From Chthonomonas calidirosea T49 (GTDB lineage Bacteria; Armatimonadota; Chthonomonadetes; Chthonomonadales; Chthonomonadaceae): a stretch of 64,000 nucleotides of DNA. Shown here in pieces: positions 44,516-52,371 of the stretch (positions are counted from its first letter, which is position 1; every line of letters begins with the position of its first letter). The translations under genes were made by a program, and so were the position numbers. The notes below the pieces were generated by a model, which saw nothing but the letters and a program-made list of their open reading frames with translations, had not been told where the DNA came from and searched no databases. The stretch is from assembly GCF_000427095.1 (NCBI RefSeq), contig NC_021487.1, forward strand, positions 2,713,241-2,777,240, in the 5' to 3' direction.

Positions 44516-44905
44516 ATGAACGATCTACTGCTCTTCGCCAAGGCGATTTCCGATCCCATCCGGCTACGCATTCTGTATGCGTTACGGGAGGGGGAGCTCT
44601 GCGTTTGCGAGTTAGCCGATGCCTTGGAATTGCGTCAATCCACGCTCTCCACGCACCTGCAGATCATACGGCAAGCGGGGCTTGTCCAAACGCGGCGGGA
44701 GGGGCGATGGGTCTATTACGCGCTCGAGCCAGCAACCAGGCCACTGCTGGATGAGCTCTTTGCCGCCTATCGCGCCTCTCTGGAAGCGGATAGGCGTTTA
44801 AAACGCGATGCCGAGCGCATTCAGCAGCGGTTGGCGATGCGCGAATGCGGCTGCTGTGTGTTGGGGTTTTATCAGCTTGACAGGGGAGGAGGTGAAGAGA
44901 GATGA
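44516..44905 (+). CDS. ArsR-family metalloregulator (arsenic-type Cys pair)
   Basis: A 129-residue winged-helix repressor: AKAISDPIRLRILYALREG, recognition helix RQSTLSTHLQIIRQAGLV, wing TRREGRWVYYAL. ELCVCELADAL carries Cys29 and Cys31, the position used by the E. coli-type ArsR to bind As(III)/Sb(III). A second cluster, Cys111, Cys113 and Cys114 (ECGCC), lies at the C-terminus. The start at 44516 fits the promoter at 44454. Its stop overlaps the ATG of a small Cys-rich gene (ATGA). No arsenate reductase or arsenite pump is nearby, so the inducing metal is open. Confidence 0.88.
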   Translation: MNDLLLFAKAISDPIRLRILYALREGELCVCELADALELRQSTLSTHLQIIRQAGLVQTRREGRWVYYALEPATRPLLDELFAAYRASLEADRRLKRDAERIQQRLAMRECGCCVLGFYQLDRGGGEER

Positions 44906-45111
44906 GCCGGATCGGAGCCGTAGTAACCTTTAGTGCTCTGCTGTCGGTGCTTGCGCCTTGCACAATCGCCAAACCACGCGCAACGCACCGGAACGGGGGG
45001 TACCATGCGAGAGCGCCACGGGTGCAGGTGGCGATCGCGGCACGGCAAAGCAACCCTCACTGCCCGCCCACTTGTCCGCCATGTTGCCCACCGTGCCCGT
45101 TGTGCCCCTAA
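44902..45111 (+). CDS. Secreted Cys/Pro-rich small protein coupled to ArsR
   Basis: A 69-residue protein whose ATG overlaps the arsR-type stop by four bases (ATGA), with GGAGG-like sequence upstream (GGGGAGGAGG). A signal peptide runs to about TIA (residue 23). The mature part is basic and ends in HCPPTCPPCCPPCPLCP, six cysteines in 17 residues. That spacing suggests thiolate metal binding outside the membrane, like a minimal metallothionein, but I know of no described family. Function is inference from composition and from coupling to a metalloregulator. A low-complexity artefact is possible, though frame and context support a gene. Confidence 0.6.
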   Translation: MSRIGAVVTFSALLSVLAPCTIAKPRATHRNGGYHARAPRVQVAIAARQSNPHCPPTCPPCCPPCPLCP

Positions 45112-45123
45112 CTAGCAAGGGAT

Positions 45124-45190
45124 GGGCGAGTAAGCAAGCTCCCTCCTCCAGAGCCCTTCGGCAGAGCGCGCTTGGCTTGCTCGCCCTTTC
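45124..45190. terminator. Long stem between convergent genes
   Basis: GGGCGAGTAAGC (45124-45135) pairs with GCTTGCTCGCCC (45175-45186; one G-T pair), followed by TTTC. It lies between the Cys-rich gene and the convergent PhyH gene. Confidence 0.55.
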
Positions 45191-45192
45191 TC

Positions 45193-46059
45193 CTATTCTG
45201 CCTCTGCCTGATAGGCAAAACCGTGAGGTTGATGGAGGTAGTCTATGGGCTCCTCTACGAAGACAGCTTCCGTTATAAGCTCCGGATGCGCGAAAAAGGC
45301 CTCCGTGTCCTTTGGAAAACGTAGATTGCTACCGATATGACGATACCAAGAGGCGGCGTGGATCATGGCGATCATAGGGCGGGGAGTAGGCGTCCGGTTC
45401 GGCATTCCCGCATGCCATAAGCGGATGTCTCGGATCAACACGGAGCCCGCTTCAACGGTAGGTTGCAGCGGTGGAGCGATCTTTCTTTGGCGTGCCAGCA
45501 TCGGTTCTGGCACCTCCAAGTTGGGCCAGTCGTTATCTACCTCGGCGCAAGCATGCGTCCCTGGCCAGATCTCCGTGCTGCCGTTTTCGGGATTCATGGT
45601 AACGACCGGCACGTTGATAACCAAAGCGTAGGGTGCCGATACGCTGCCGTCCTCTTTATACAGTTGGGGCATATCGAGGTGGACGGGTTGACGGTAGGGG
45701 CTTGGCAGGGCCGTATTGCCGCTATAGAACACGTTACGCGGTTTAGGGCCGAGCACCGCCTTTGTCACGGCGATAACAAGATCGTTTAGCAAGATATCTT
45801 GGAACAGATAGGGAGGGAACGGCGGAGGATCTTGTTGGATATTCCCTCTGTTCCAGTTGTAAGGCGCGTCCTTTCTAGCTTGAAGGTCGTGTAGATCCTC
45901 CAGCATCTTTTCTTGGAGGATCTTCAAATGGCCTTTATCTACAACATTCTTTAGCACCACAAAGCCTTCTGTAAGAATCGCCTCCCGCGCGGCCTGCAGG
46001 TGTTCTGGGGAGAGCTGGCCCGTTTGCATCTCGTCGGGCGTTGGGGTAAGGGTAAGCAT
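45193..46059 (-). CDS. PhyH-family Fe(II)/2-oxoglutarate dioxygenase
   Basis: A 288-residue member of the phytanoyl-CoA dioxygenase superfamily, distinct from the one at 4832. Fe ligands: His127 and Asp129 in QPVHLDMPQ and His216 in RLWHAGMPN; the following Arg/Pro run (RTPTPRP) likely provides the 2-oxoglutarate anchor. ATG at 46059 follows AAAGGAG. It is transcribed alone. Substrate unknown. Confidence 0.87.
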   Translation of the reverse strand: MLTLTPTPDEMQTGQLSPEHLQAAREAILTEGFVVLKNVVDKGHLKILQEKMLEDLHDLQARKDAPYNWNRGNIQQDPPPFPPYLFQDILLNDLVIAVTKAVLGPKPRNVFYSGNTALPSPYRQPVHLDMPQLYKEDGSVSAPYALVINVPVVTMNPENGSTEIWPGTHACAEVDNDWPNLEVPEPMLARQRKIAPPLQPTVEAGSVLIRDIRLWHAGMPNRTPTPRPMIAMIHAASWYRHIGSNLRFPKDTEAFFAHPELITEAVFVEEPIDYLHQPHGFAYQAEAE

Positions 46060-46343
46060 CGTGCTCGTCTCCTTTTATATGATACCTAGCATGTAGATTT
46101 ACCTTATTTGGCTGCGAAATTCCATGGTCTTTTTGGCGGAGGGGAAAAGCCGTTCTTAGAGGAAGTACTGTGTCTTGCTGCCACAGGCTGCCTTAAACGA
46201 CAGAGCCTCAAAAGTTAGGCGCAAGCCTGCTGTCTTTGGGAGGGGGTATTTGGGTTTAGAAGCGAAGTTCGACGGCCTTTTTCAGCAGGGAGGCGTAGGC
46301 TGAACCCGTTTGTCTCTTCTTTTTATTTGGGCTAGGTCAAAAT

Positions 46344-46398
46344 TGTAAACTTTGTGAAACCTTCTAGAAACCTTCCTTTAATCCTCATAGGTTAAGAT
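46344..46398 (+). promoter_or_regulatory. Phased-repeat promoter of the ferritin-like gene
   Basis: Four 8-base repeats begin at exact 11-base steps: TGTAAACT (46344), TGAAACCT (46355), AGAAACCT (46366), TTTAATCC (46377). Eight bases after the last one is TAAGAT (46393-46398), a fair -10. The geometry (four repeats, 11-base phase, 8-base gap to the -10) is identical to the site at 9804. A member of the OmpR/PhoB family is the likely activator. Apart from this, the gap 46060-46502 shows nothing recognisable. Confidence 0.55.
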
Positions 46399-46502
46399 GT
46401 TATTAGCAGGAACAGACTAGTGGGTTCAACCCTTTCCTGCGCATGCTCAGAAAGATGGCGCGAACCATATTCTGAACAGATTAAGGGAGGAAATACTGTT
46501 TT

Positions 46503-47327
46503 ATGAACGAGCTTCAACAAGCCGTTTCCCGACGCCGCTTTATGGCGGGGGTAGGAACTCTTGGTTTAAGTGCCACGGCGGGCCTTTTGCTTTCGGGATG
46601 TGGAGGAAGCAGCTCCTCTTCAACCAATCAGGACGCAACCATCATCAACGCTGCCGCCACGGCCGAAGCGTTAGCTACCGTGATGTACGACAACATTATC
46701 AAATCGGCCGTCTACACCAGCGGTCTCAATGGAAATGCAAACGATCAAGCCTACCTTGTGGCCGGTCGCGAGCAGGAGGCTCTACACTATCAGGTGCTTG
46801 TAGGCGCCGGCGCACAGCCGCTTGCACTTACCTTCTATTTCCCTATCGGCATGTTCACAACTGCAAATGGCCAGCAGAACGCGCAGACGGTTGTTAACAC
46901 CTTGATCACCCTTGAAGATGCCTTTATTGCGGCCTACCTTATCGGTATTCGCGACCTCTCCACCAGCGCCCTCAAAGTTTTGGCGGGCCAGATTCTTGGC
47001 GTGGAGAGCGAGCACCGTACCCTCGGTCGTGTCATTGCGGCCGATTTAGGTCTTACATCCGTGACGGGCCTTAGCGGAACCCCGGAATCGGTGGTTGGGG
47101 CCAGTGGGCACGCGGCGAACAACATCGCTTTCGAACGCACCTTTTCTACCACCGGCCCCAAATTTCAAACCATTAACGATGTGGTGAAGGCGCTCGGACC
47201 GTTTGTAACGCCTCCGACAAGCGGAAGCGGCTTCGACCCGACGCCCTATCAGTTCAATACCACCGCCAACTTCTACCTCACCGAAACTCCGACGGTGACT
47301 CTGGACAGCACGACTCCTAACTCCTAA
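46503..47327 (+). CDS. Tat-exported ferritin-like lipoprotein
   Basis: A 274-residue protein. The signal has a twin-arginine motif (SRRRFMAGVG) and ends at lipobox LLSGCGG, so it is probably a folded lipoprotein exported by Tat. The body is a ferritin-like four-helix bundle with di-iron ligands in order: Glu in TAEALATVMY, ExxH in EALHYQVL, Glu in TLEDAFIAAYL, ExxH in ESEHRTLGR. The C-terminal 60 residues are Thr/Pro-rich. It likely stores iron or handles oxidants outside the membrane. The 5' region has the phased-repeat promoter at 46344. Confidence 0.8.
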   Translation: MNELQQAVSRRRFMAGVGTLGLSATAGLLLSGCGGSSSSSTNQDATIINAAATAEALATVMYDNIIKSAVYTSGLNGNANDQAYLVAGREQEALHYQVLVGAGAQPLALTFYFPIGMFTTANGQQNAQTVVNTLITLEDAFIAAYLIGIRDLSTSALKVLAGQILGVESEHRTLGRVIAADLGLTSVTGLSGTPESVVGASGHAANNIAFERTFSTTGPKFQTINDVVKALGPFVTPPTSGSGFDPTPYQFNTTANFYLTETPTVTLDSTTPNS

Positions 47328-47396
47328 CCGCTTGACAGATGGGGACGGTCGCTCCCCTTTTGCGAGAGGAAGGGAATTTTACTTAAGGCTCGCGTG

Positions 47397-47521
47397 GCGT
47401 GGCTCTTGCAAACGCTTGCTCGAAAATGAGGGATGAACGCTCTTAAGGTCTATGACCGGAGACCGAAAGAGGCCTGCTTCCACCTTGTCCCTCAAACCTC
47501 GTGCAAGAGCCACGCATTTTT
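47397..47521 (+). ncRNA. Probable structured RNA or terminator-linked leader
   Basis: A perfect 14-bp stem closes the element: GCGTGGCTCTTGCA (47397-47410) with TGCAAGAGCCACGC (47502-47515), followed by ATTTTTT. Inside are a 7-bp stem TGAGGGA (47427-47433)/TCCCTCA (47488-47494) and a hairpin CTCTT-AA-GGTCT with AGACC-GA-AAGAG (47440-47471). Three nested helices plus a U-run indicate a real RNA of about 120 nt. It could be an sRNA or an attenuating leader of the NAD synthetase genes starting at 47640. It matches no RNA class that I recognise. The rest of the 312-base gap is featureless. Confidence 0.6.
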
Positions 47522-47639
47522 TGTTTATATCACCCCCCGATTCTCAAAGCCAGCCATTACGCATGCCTCTTGTGGTTGCGCCTGAGCGGGAACCGGCAAC
47601 GCCCCCACAAGGTAAAATGAGTGAGGGGCTAAGCAGACG

Positions 47640-48548
47640 ATGACGAAGCTACATCTGGCTATAGCGCAGATCAAACCCATCAAAGGGCACTACGAGGCGA
47701 ATTTGCAGCGGGTGGCCGAACTCTTTTCACAATTGGAAGAGGAGCTGCCGCAGACCGATGTGCTGGTTTTGCCGGAAACGGTGCTTTCCGGCTATTTTTT
47801 AGAGGGGGGTGTGCGGGAGGTAGCGCGTTCTGCCGAGAGCGTTTACGCGGATCTGCTCCGGCTCTATCGGGAAAGAGTGCGCCGTCCCGATGCCTGCCTG
47901 GACGTGGTATTGGGGTTTTATGAACTTTGGGATGGCCGTTACTACAACAGCGCTCTTTACGCCACGCTGGCATCGCCTGCCGCAAAGGTTGAGGCGGGAT
48001 TGAAGCACGTGCACCGCAAGTTCTTTCTGCCCACCTATGGTGTCTTCGACGAGAAGCGTTTTGTCTCTCGCGGCCGCACCTTTCGCGCTTTCGACACCCG
48101 TTTTGGGCGCGCGGCCATACTCATTTGCGAAGATATCTGGCACTCGGTCGCTCCCACCATTGTGGCCCTCAAGGGGGCGCAGATCCTTTACGTTCCCAGC
48201 GCGTCGCCTGGGCGTGAGTTCACCGGTAAAAATGTGGGAAATATCGCTCACTACAATATCCTGCTGCCCGCTATTGCCTCCGAACATGGCATTTGGGTGG
48301 TCTATGCGGGGCTGGTTGGGTTTGAGGGAGGAAAGGGATTTACCGGCTCATCCCAGGTGGTAGACCCTTGGGGGCAGTGTTTGGTTATGGGGTCCGACCG
48401 AGATGAGTGCATCGTAACGGCCACCATAGACAGAGAAGATGTCGCCATTGCACGTGCCACCTCGCCTCTTTTAGCCGACCTCGAAGCCAATCTGGGCGAT
48501 GTGGTAGCGGAGTTGGAGGTGGCCGCACAACGGGTGCACAGGGAGTAG
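47640..48548 (+). CDS. Nitrilase-family glutaminase subunit for NAD synthetase
   Basis: A 302-residue carbon-nitrogen hydrolase with the Glu-Lys-Cys triad: Glu46 (LPETVLSGY), Lys127 (HRKFFLPTYGVFDE) and Cys163 (ILICEDIWH). The CEDIWH form is typical of amidase domains that supply ammonia to NAD synthetase. The next gene, six bases downstream, encodes NadE without such a domain. Together they would work as a split glutamine-dependent NAD+ synthetase. ATG at 47640 lacks a strong ribosome site. Confidence 0.85.
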   Translation: MTKLHLAIAQIKPIKGHYEANLQRVAELFSQLEEELPQTDVLVLPETVLSGYFLEGGVREVARSAESVYADLLRLYRERVRRPDACLDVVLGFYELWDGRYYNSALYATLASPAAKVEAGLKHVHRKFFLPTYGVFDEKRFVSRGRTFRAFDTRFGRAAILICEDIWHSVAPTIVALKGAQILYVPSASPGREFTGKNVGNIAHYNILLPAIASEHGIWVVYAGLVGFEGGKGFTGSSQVVDPWGQCLVMGSDRDECIVTATIDREDVAIARATSPLLADLEANLGDVVAELEVAAQRVHRE

Positions 48549-48554
48549 ACGCCT

Positions 48555-49430
48555 ATGCAACAGGAACGGCAACGATTACCTATTATCTCTGCCAAGCCTC
48601 TAACCGCGGAGTCGGAGGATATTCTGCAGATCAACGCGCCCCTGTTGGCCGACTGGCTGGTGGCCTTTTTGCAAGATGAGATCGTGCGACGGCGCGGCTT
48701 TCACCAAGCGGTTGTGGGAATTTCGGGCGGAGTCGACTCGTCGTTAGTGGCCTTCTTATTGGCAAAGGCGCTCGGGCCCAAAAACGTGCTCGGCATTCGC
48801 ATGCCCTACAAAACCTCCTCTCAAGAGAGCCTCGAGCATGCGGCCCTCGTAGCGGAAGTAACCGGCATCTGCATGGAGACCATCCCGATTACCGATGCAG
48901 TGGATGGCTATTTAAAATATGCTCCCGATGCCGACCCACGTCGGCGTGGGAATGTGATGGCGCGCATGCGCATGATCGTGCTCTTCGACCAAAGCCAGAA
49001 GTTGGGCACGCTGCCGGTGGGAACCGGCAATAAGAGTGAGCGCTTGCTAGGTTACTTTACCTGGCACGCCGACGATTCCCCGCCCATCAACCCGCTGGGC
49101 GACCTCTACAAAACCCAAGTTTGGCAACTCGCGCGTTATGTGGGGGTGCCAGAGGTCATTGTGAACAAGCCGGCGTCGGCCGACCTTATTGTGGGGCAGA
49201 CCGATGAGGGCGATTTTGGCATCTCTTATCAGAAGGCCGACCGCATTCTCTATTTCTTGCTGCGCGGCTATCCGCCCGCTCGCCTGTTGGAGATGGGGTT
49301 CACCGAGGAAGAGGTAAAGCTGGTGAAAGGGCGGTTAGACTCCACGCATTGGAAGCGGCACCTGCCGACCACGGCCATGATCTCCTCCACCTCGATCAAC
49401 GACTACTATCTGCGGCCGGTAGACTACTGA
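48555..49430 (+). CDS. nadE: NAD+ synthetase (ammonia-channel domain, separate subunit)
   Basis: A 291-residue enzyme amidating deamido-NAD+ to NAD+ with ATP. P-loop SGGVDSSLVAF at residues 57-67; then MPYKTSSQESLEHA, the adenylate region GTGNKSERLLGYFTWHADD, INPLGDLYKTQVWQLARY and the C-terminal HWKRHLPTT with STSINDYYLRP. No glutaminase domain is present; the preceding nitrilase-like gene probably supplies it. Tail-to-tail overlap of seven bases with the GtrA gene. Confidence 0.93.
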   Translation: MQQERQRLPIISAKPLTAESEDILQINAPLLADWLVAFLQDEIVRRRGFHQAVVGISGGVDSSLVAFLLAKALGPKNVLGIRMPYKTSSQESLEHAALVAEVTGICMETIPITDAVDGYLKYAPDADPRRRGNVMARMRMIVLFDQSQKLGTLPVGTGNKSERLLGYFTWHADDSPPINPLGDLYKTQVWQLARYVGVPEVIVNKPASADLIVGQTDEGDFGISYQKADRILYFLLRGYPPARLLEMGFTEEEVKLVKGRLDSTHWKRHLPTTAMISSTSINDYYLRPVDY

Positions 49431-49879
49431 CGTACGCCCCGAAACGTCCAGTATTTATTGGCGCCGAAGTTCCAAAAGGCCACGATCACAATGGCGGCTC
49501 CCAGCGCGATATTGATTCGCAGCGGTGCGTGCTCGTGAGCGCGCGGCAGATGGCCGCTGAGAAGATAGTAGACCACGCTCATGATAAAGAGATTAAGAAA
49601 AAGCCCCACGACATTAATAACGGCGAACTTTACGAACTGCGCGTGGCGCGAGCCGCTGCCGAGGCCGCGAAAAGTCCACAGGCTGTTCCAGATAAAGCCG
49701 TTGACCACGGCCACGGAGAACGAGAGGGTGCGGGCAAAGTAGGGATGGAGGCCCAAAGCGAGATGCAGAAGATTGAACAGACCGGCATCTATTACGGTAC
49801 TTGAGGCGCCCACAATGCAAAATTTAATAAATTGATTCCAGCTCGAGCTATTTACCACGACGGGCGTGGTTGTTTCCAT
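49424..49879 (-). CDS. GtrA-family membrane protein
   Basis: A 151-residue protein with four hydrophobic segments, matching the GtrA/DPMS2 family that helps move polyprenyl-linked sugars across membranes. Family segments: FIKFCIVGASSTVIDAGLF, VNGFIWNSLWTF, FVKFAVINVVGLFLN and FWNFGANKYWTFRG. ATG at 49879 follows AAGGAG; the frame is open further upstream but without another plausible start. No cognate glycosyltransferase adjoins. Confidence 0.88.
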   Translation of the reverse strand: METTTPVVVNSSSWNQFIKFCIVGASSTVIDAGLFNLLHLALGLHPYFARTLSFSVAVVNGFIWNSLWTFRGLGSGSRHAQFVKFAVINVVGLFLNLFIMSVVYYLLSGHLPRAHEHAPLRINIALGAAIVIVAFWNFGANKYWTFRGVRQ

Positions 49880-50033
49880 ACAGATCTCCTTCTCGTAGGT
49901 AAAAGAGGGTTGTGAGTGAACCGCTTCATTTTGACACAAAACCCCATTTTCTCTCCAAAAGGGCACCTCTTTTCGAGAGAAAAGCGCACGCACCGCAGAA
50001 ACTATCTGTATTGGATAGTGAAGGGCTGAGGGT

Positions 50034-50276
50034 TTAGCAGGAAGTAACCTCCTCTTCTGCAATCGAGTCTTCCAAGAGAGGCTGCAGTTTCAAAATAAGG
50101 CGAGGATGGTGCGGTTGCGTAGGGGGAAGGAACTTTTCGCCGCACAGATCGCAGCGTACATAGCCACCGCCGATATCTTGACGTAACGCCTCTTTCCCAA
50201 TGTCGTTTTCCGCATAGCGGCAGTAGTGGATCAGAACACTCTGCCCTGCATAGGTTTCGATGATCCAGTGTTTCAC
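50034..50276 (-). CDS. Small hypothetical protein with CxxC
   Basis: An 80-residue protein starting at GTG, with GGAGG 12 bases upstream. It has IIETYAGQSVLIHYCRYAE and RCDLCGEKFLPPTQPHH, a single Cys-x2-Cys that could be half of a zinc site. The C-terminus is acidic. No family recognised. It has plausible codon use but weak independent support. Confidence 0.5.
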   Translation of the reverse strand: MKHWIIETYAGQSVLIHYCRYAENDIGKEALRQDIGGGYVRCDLCGEKFLPPTQPHHPRLILKLQPLLEDSIAEEEVTSC

Positions 50277-50640
50277 GGTTTGCGTCTACCTCCTACCTAC
50301 AACCTTCTAGTCGAGCGGATGCCACTCGAACGAGAACACGAGGAGGTCTCATCTTTTCGGACCGGCGCCTAGGAGATCGCCGATCGTCACAGAGATAGGC
50401 CCTCCGAACATTGCACATGAGCCAACGTGGAATAGTAGCTTCTGATGGAACTGAAAAGAGCCTGCCGGCAACGCGGCTCTTTGCGATGCGATATATCAAA
50501 TATACTGCTGAAGGCCGCAAAAAAATCCCGCAGAAATACCGTGACGTGAACCACGTCGAGGCACCATTTGGAAGAGGACAATTTGTGGAGAGGGGTAGGT
50601 ATGATCTAAGTACATTTTCGTAAAGGATGGATGGCGTAGT
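50277..50640. other. Intergenic region with one hairpin
   Basis: Divergent upstream regions of the genes at 50276 (leftward) and 50641 (rightward). AAAGAGCC (50455-50462) and GGCTCTTT (50475-50482) form an 8-bp stem. A 70-codon open frame from 50411 has no recognisable features and I do not call it. Confidence 0.4.
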
Positions 50641-51729
50641 ATGGAGTTTATGCAGGCGGCGGTTTTGGAAGACATTGACCGCCTTGAGGTTCGCGAGGTG
50701 CCCATACCGGAGGTCACCAACGATTCGGCGCTTATGCGAGTGGAGGCGGTGAGCATTTGTGGGTCGGACGTACGCATTCTCCACCATGGAAACCCACGTG
50801 TGAAGCCCCCGACCATCATCGGACATGAGACGGCAGGAGTGATTGTAAAGGTAGGGCGCCATGTGGAGCGGGTAAAGGAGGGCGACCGCGTGGCGCTTGG
50901 GGCGGATGTGCCTTGTGGGCAGTGTCGTTGGTGCAAGGCTGGGTTGGGCAACAACTGCCCCATTAACTACGCCGTGGGCTACCAGATTCCGGGCGCTTTT
51001 GCGCAGTACATGCTGCTGCCGAAGCTGCTTTTAGAGGAGGGGCCGGTAACGCCTTTTTCCGAGCGTCTCTCGTTTGAAGAGGCGGCGCTTGCCGAGCCTC
51101 TTGCCTGCGCCATCAACGGCTTAGAGCTGGTGAACATGGGGCCGGGGAAAAGTGTGGTGATCATCGGGTTGGGCCCTATCGGTTGCATGATGATCGATCT
51201 AGCGCGTTATTTCGGCGCCTCGAAGGTCATTGGGGTTCAGCGAAGTCGGGCTCGGCTCGAGATGGCCAAATTCTACCAAGCCGATGTTTACATCGCTGCG
51301 GAAGAGGAGGATGTTGTCGCGCGCTGTCGGGAGGAGACGGGGGGCGAGGGGCCTGACGTTGTTATTACCACCAGCGGGTCGGTAGAGGCGCACGAGCAGG
51401 CGGTAGAGATGGTGGCGCACAGGGGCTATGTCAATCTGTTTGGGGGCCTGCCCAAAAGCGCTCGTCCGATGCAGCTCTACTCGAATACGATCCACTATAA
51501 GGAGTGTTTTCTCACAGGCTCGCACGGCAGTGTGCCGCGCCAGCATCAGCAGGCCGTGCAGTTGCTAGAGGAGGGGGTGGTGCGCGTGAAACCGCTCATC
51601 ACCCATCGCTTCCCGCTAACGCAGATACACGAGGCCTTTAAGGTGATGGAGAGCCGCCAGGGCATGAAGGTGACGCTCTATCCGCACGGTCTACCCGAGA
51701 GGAATAGAGATGTCGTCCGCCACCAGTAG
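50641..51729 (+). CDS. Zinc-dependent medium-chain alcohol dehydrogenase
   Basis: A 362-residue MDR-family dehydrogenase, close in layout to sorbitol or threonine dehydrogenases. Catalytic zinc ligands Cys40 (VSICGSD) and His62-Glu63 (IGHETAG); structural zinc Cys92, 95, 98 and 106 (CGQCRWCKAGLGNNC). Rossmann motif VVIIGLGPIGCMM (about 175-187). ATG at 50641 or, four codons later, at 50650. It converges on and overlaps the cyclase gene by 39 bases. Confidence 0.9.
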   Translation: MEFMQAAVLEDIDRLEVREVPIPEVTNDSALMRVEAVSICGSDVRILHHGNPRVKPPTIIGHETAGVIVKVGRHVERVKEGDRVALGADVPCGQCRWCKAGLGNNCPINYAVGYQIPGAFAQYMLLPKLLLEEGPVTPFSERLSFEEAALAEPLACAINGLELVNMGPGKSVVIIGLGPIGCMMIDLARYFGASKVIGVQRSRARLEMAKFYQADVYIAAEEEDVVARCREETGGEGPDVVITTSGSVEAHEQAVEMVAHRGYVNLFGGLPKSARPMQLYSNTIHYKECFLTGSHGSVPRQHQQAVQLLEEGVVRVKPLITHRFPLTQIHEAFKVMESRQGMKVTLYPHGLPERNRDVVRHQ

Positions 51730-52371
51730 CACGGGGCGACACCAGGCGCCCGAAGCGCCTTTGAGGTGAATGGGCAGAGCCATAAAGAGCTGGGGGCTGG
51801 GCAGTCTGCACACCTCTGGCGGCAAACGCAGCTCCTCGGCGATCCAGATGCCAGCTCCCAAAAGGATAGCATGCACCGCCTTATCGTTTTCCGCGTCCCA
51901 ACCTCCAATGCCCCAATGGTCTATACCCACGCCGCGTACCTTGTGCGCCACCAGCCATTCCGCTGTGGAGGGTTCGATTTTGGGGGATTCGTAGAGCCAT
52001 CGCTGGCTGCGCTCGCGAATATCACCCCAACCGGTAGCCAGAAGGACAACGCTATCGGGCGGCAGAGGGTGCGGCAGAGCCTCGGCTAGTTTCGCCTCGG
52101 TAATCGGCTCTTTAGGCTGCAGCGGACGCAGATCGGCGATATAGGCCGGGCCGACAAATCGCTCGAGGGGGATGGAGTCGATGGAGGCGCCATCGGGGAG
52201 ACGATGAAGAGGCGCGTCTATGTGGCTGCCGGTGTGGGCGGCGAAAGCGAATAGTTCGAGCTGCCAGCCGTCTTGCGGGTGTTGAAGCCTCATTTCAACG
52301 CGAATAGGTGGGTGGGCTGGGCAGTTGGGGCCTCCATCGAAAATAGGCTGTGAAAGGTCTATAATCTTCAA
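51691..52371 (-). CDS. Cyclase/kynurenine-formamidase-like metal hydrolase
   Basis: A 226-residue member of the cyclase family (includes kynurenine formamidase). Metal ligands are in HTGSHIDAPLH: His46, His50, Asp52, His56. The N-terminus KIIDLSQPIFDGGPNCPAHP and VRGVGIDHWGIGG are family-typical. The TTG start overlaps the stop of the preceding membrane-anchored gene (TTGA), with GGAG seven bases upstream, so the two are coupled. Substrate unknown. Confidence 0.87.
   Translation of the reverse strand: MKIIDLSQPIFDGGPNCPAHPPIRVEMRLQHPQDGWQLELFAFAAHTGSHIDAPLHRLPDGASIDSIPLERFVGPAYIADLRPLQPKEPITEAKLAEALPHPLPPDSVVLLATGWGDIRERSQRWLYESPKIEPSTAEWLVAHKVRGVGIDHWGIGGWDAENDKAVHAILLGAGIWIAEELRLPPEVCRLPSPQLFMALPIHLKGASGAWCRPVLLVADDISIPLG

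Noticed and set aside
47397-47521. 5S rRNA, SRP RNA or 6S RNA
   Set aside because: Length is near 5S and SRP RNA, but the conserved loop sequences of these RNAs are missing and the helix layout differs; 6S is longer with a central bubble.
50411-50623. 70-codon plus frame in the 50.3-50.6 kb gap
   Set aside because: No ribosome site or homology, and it carries a hairpin in its middle; kept as intergenic.
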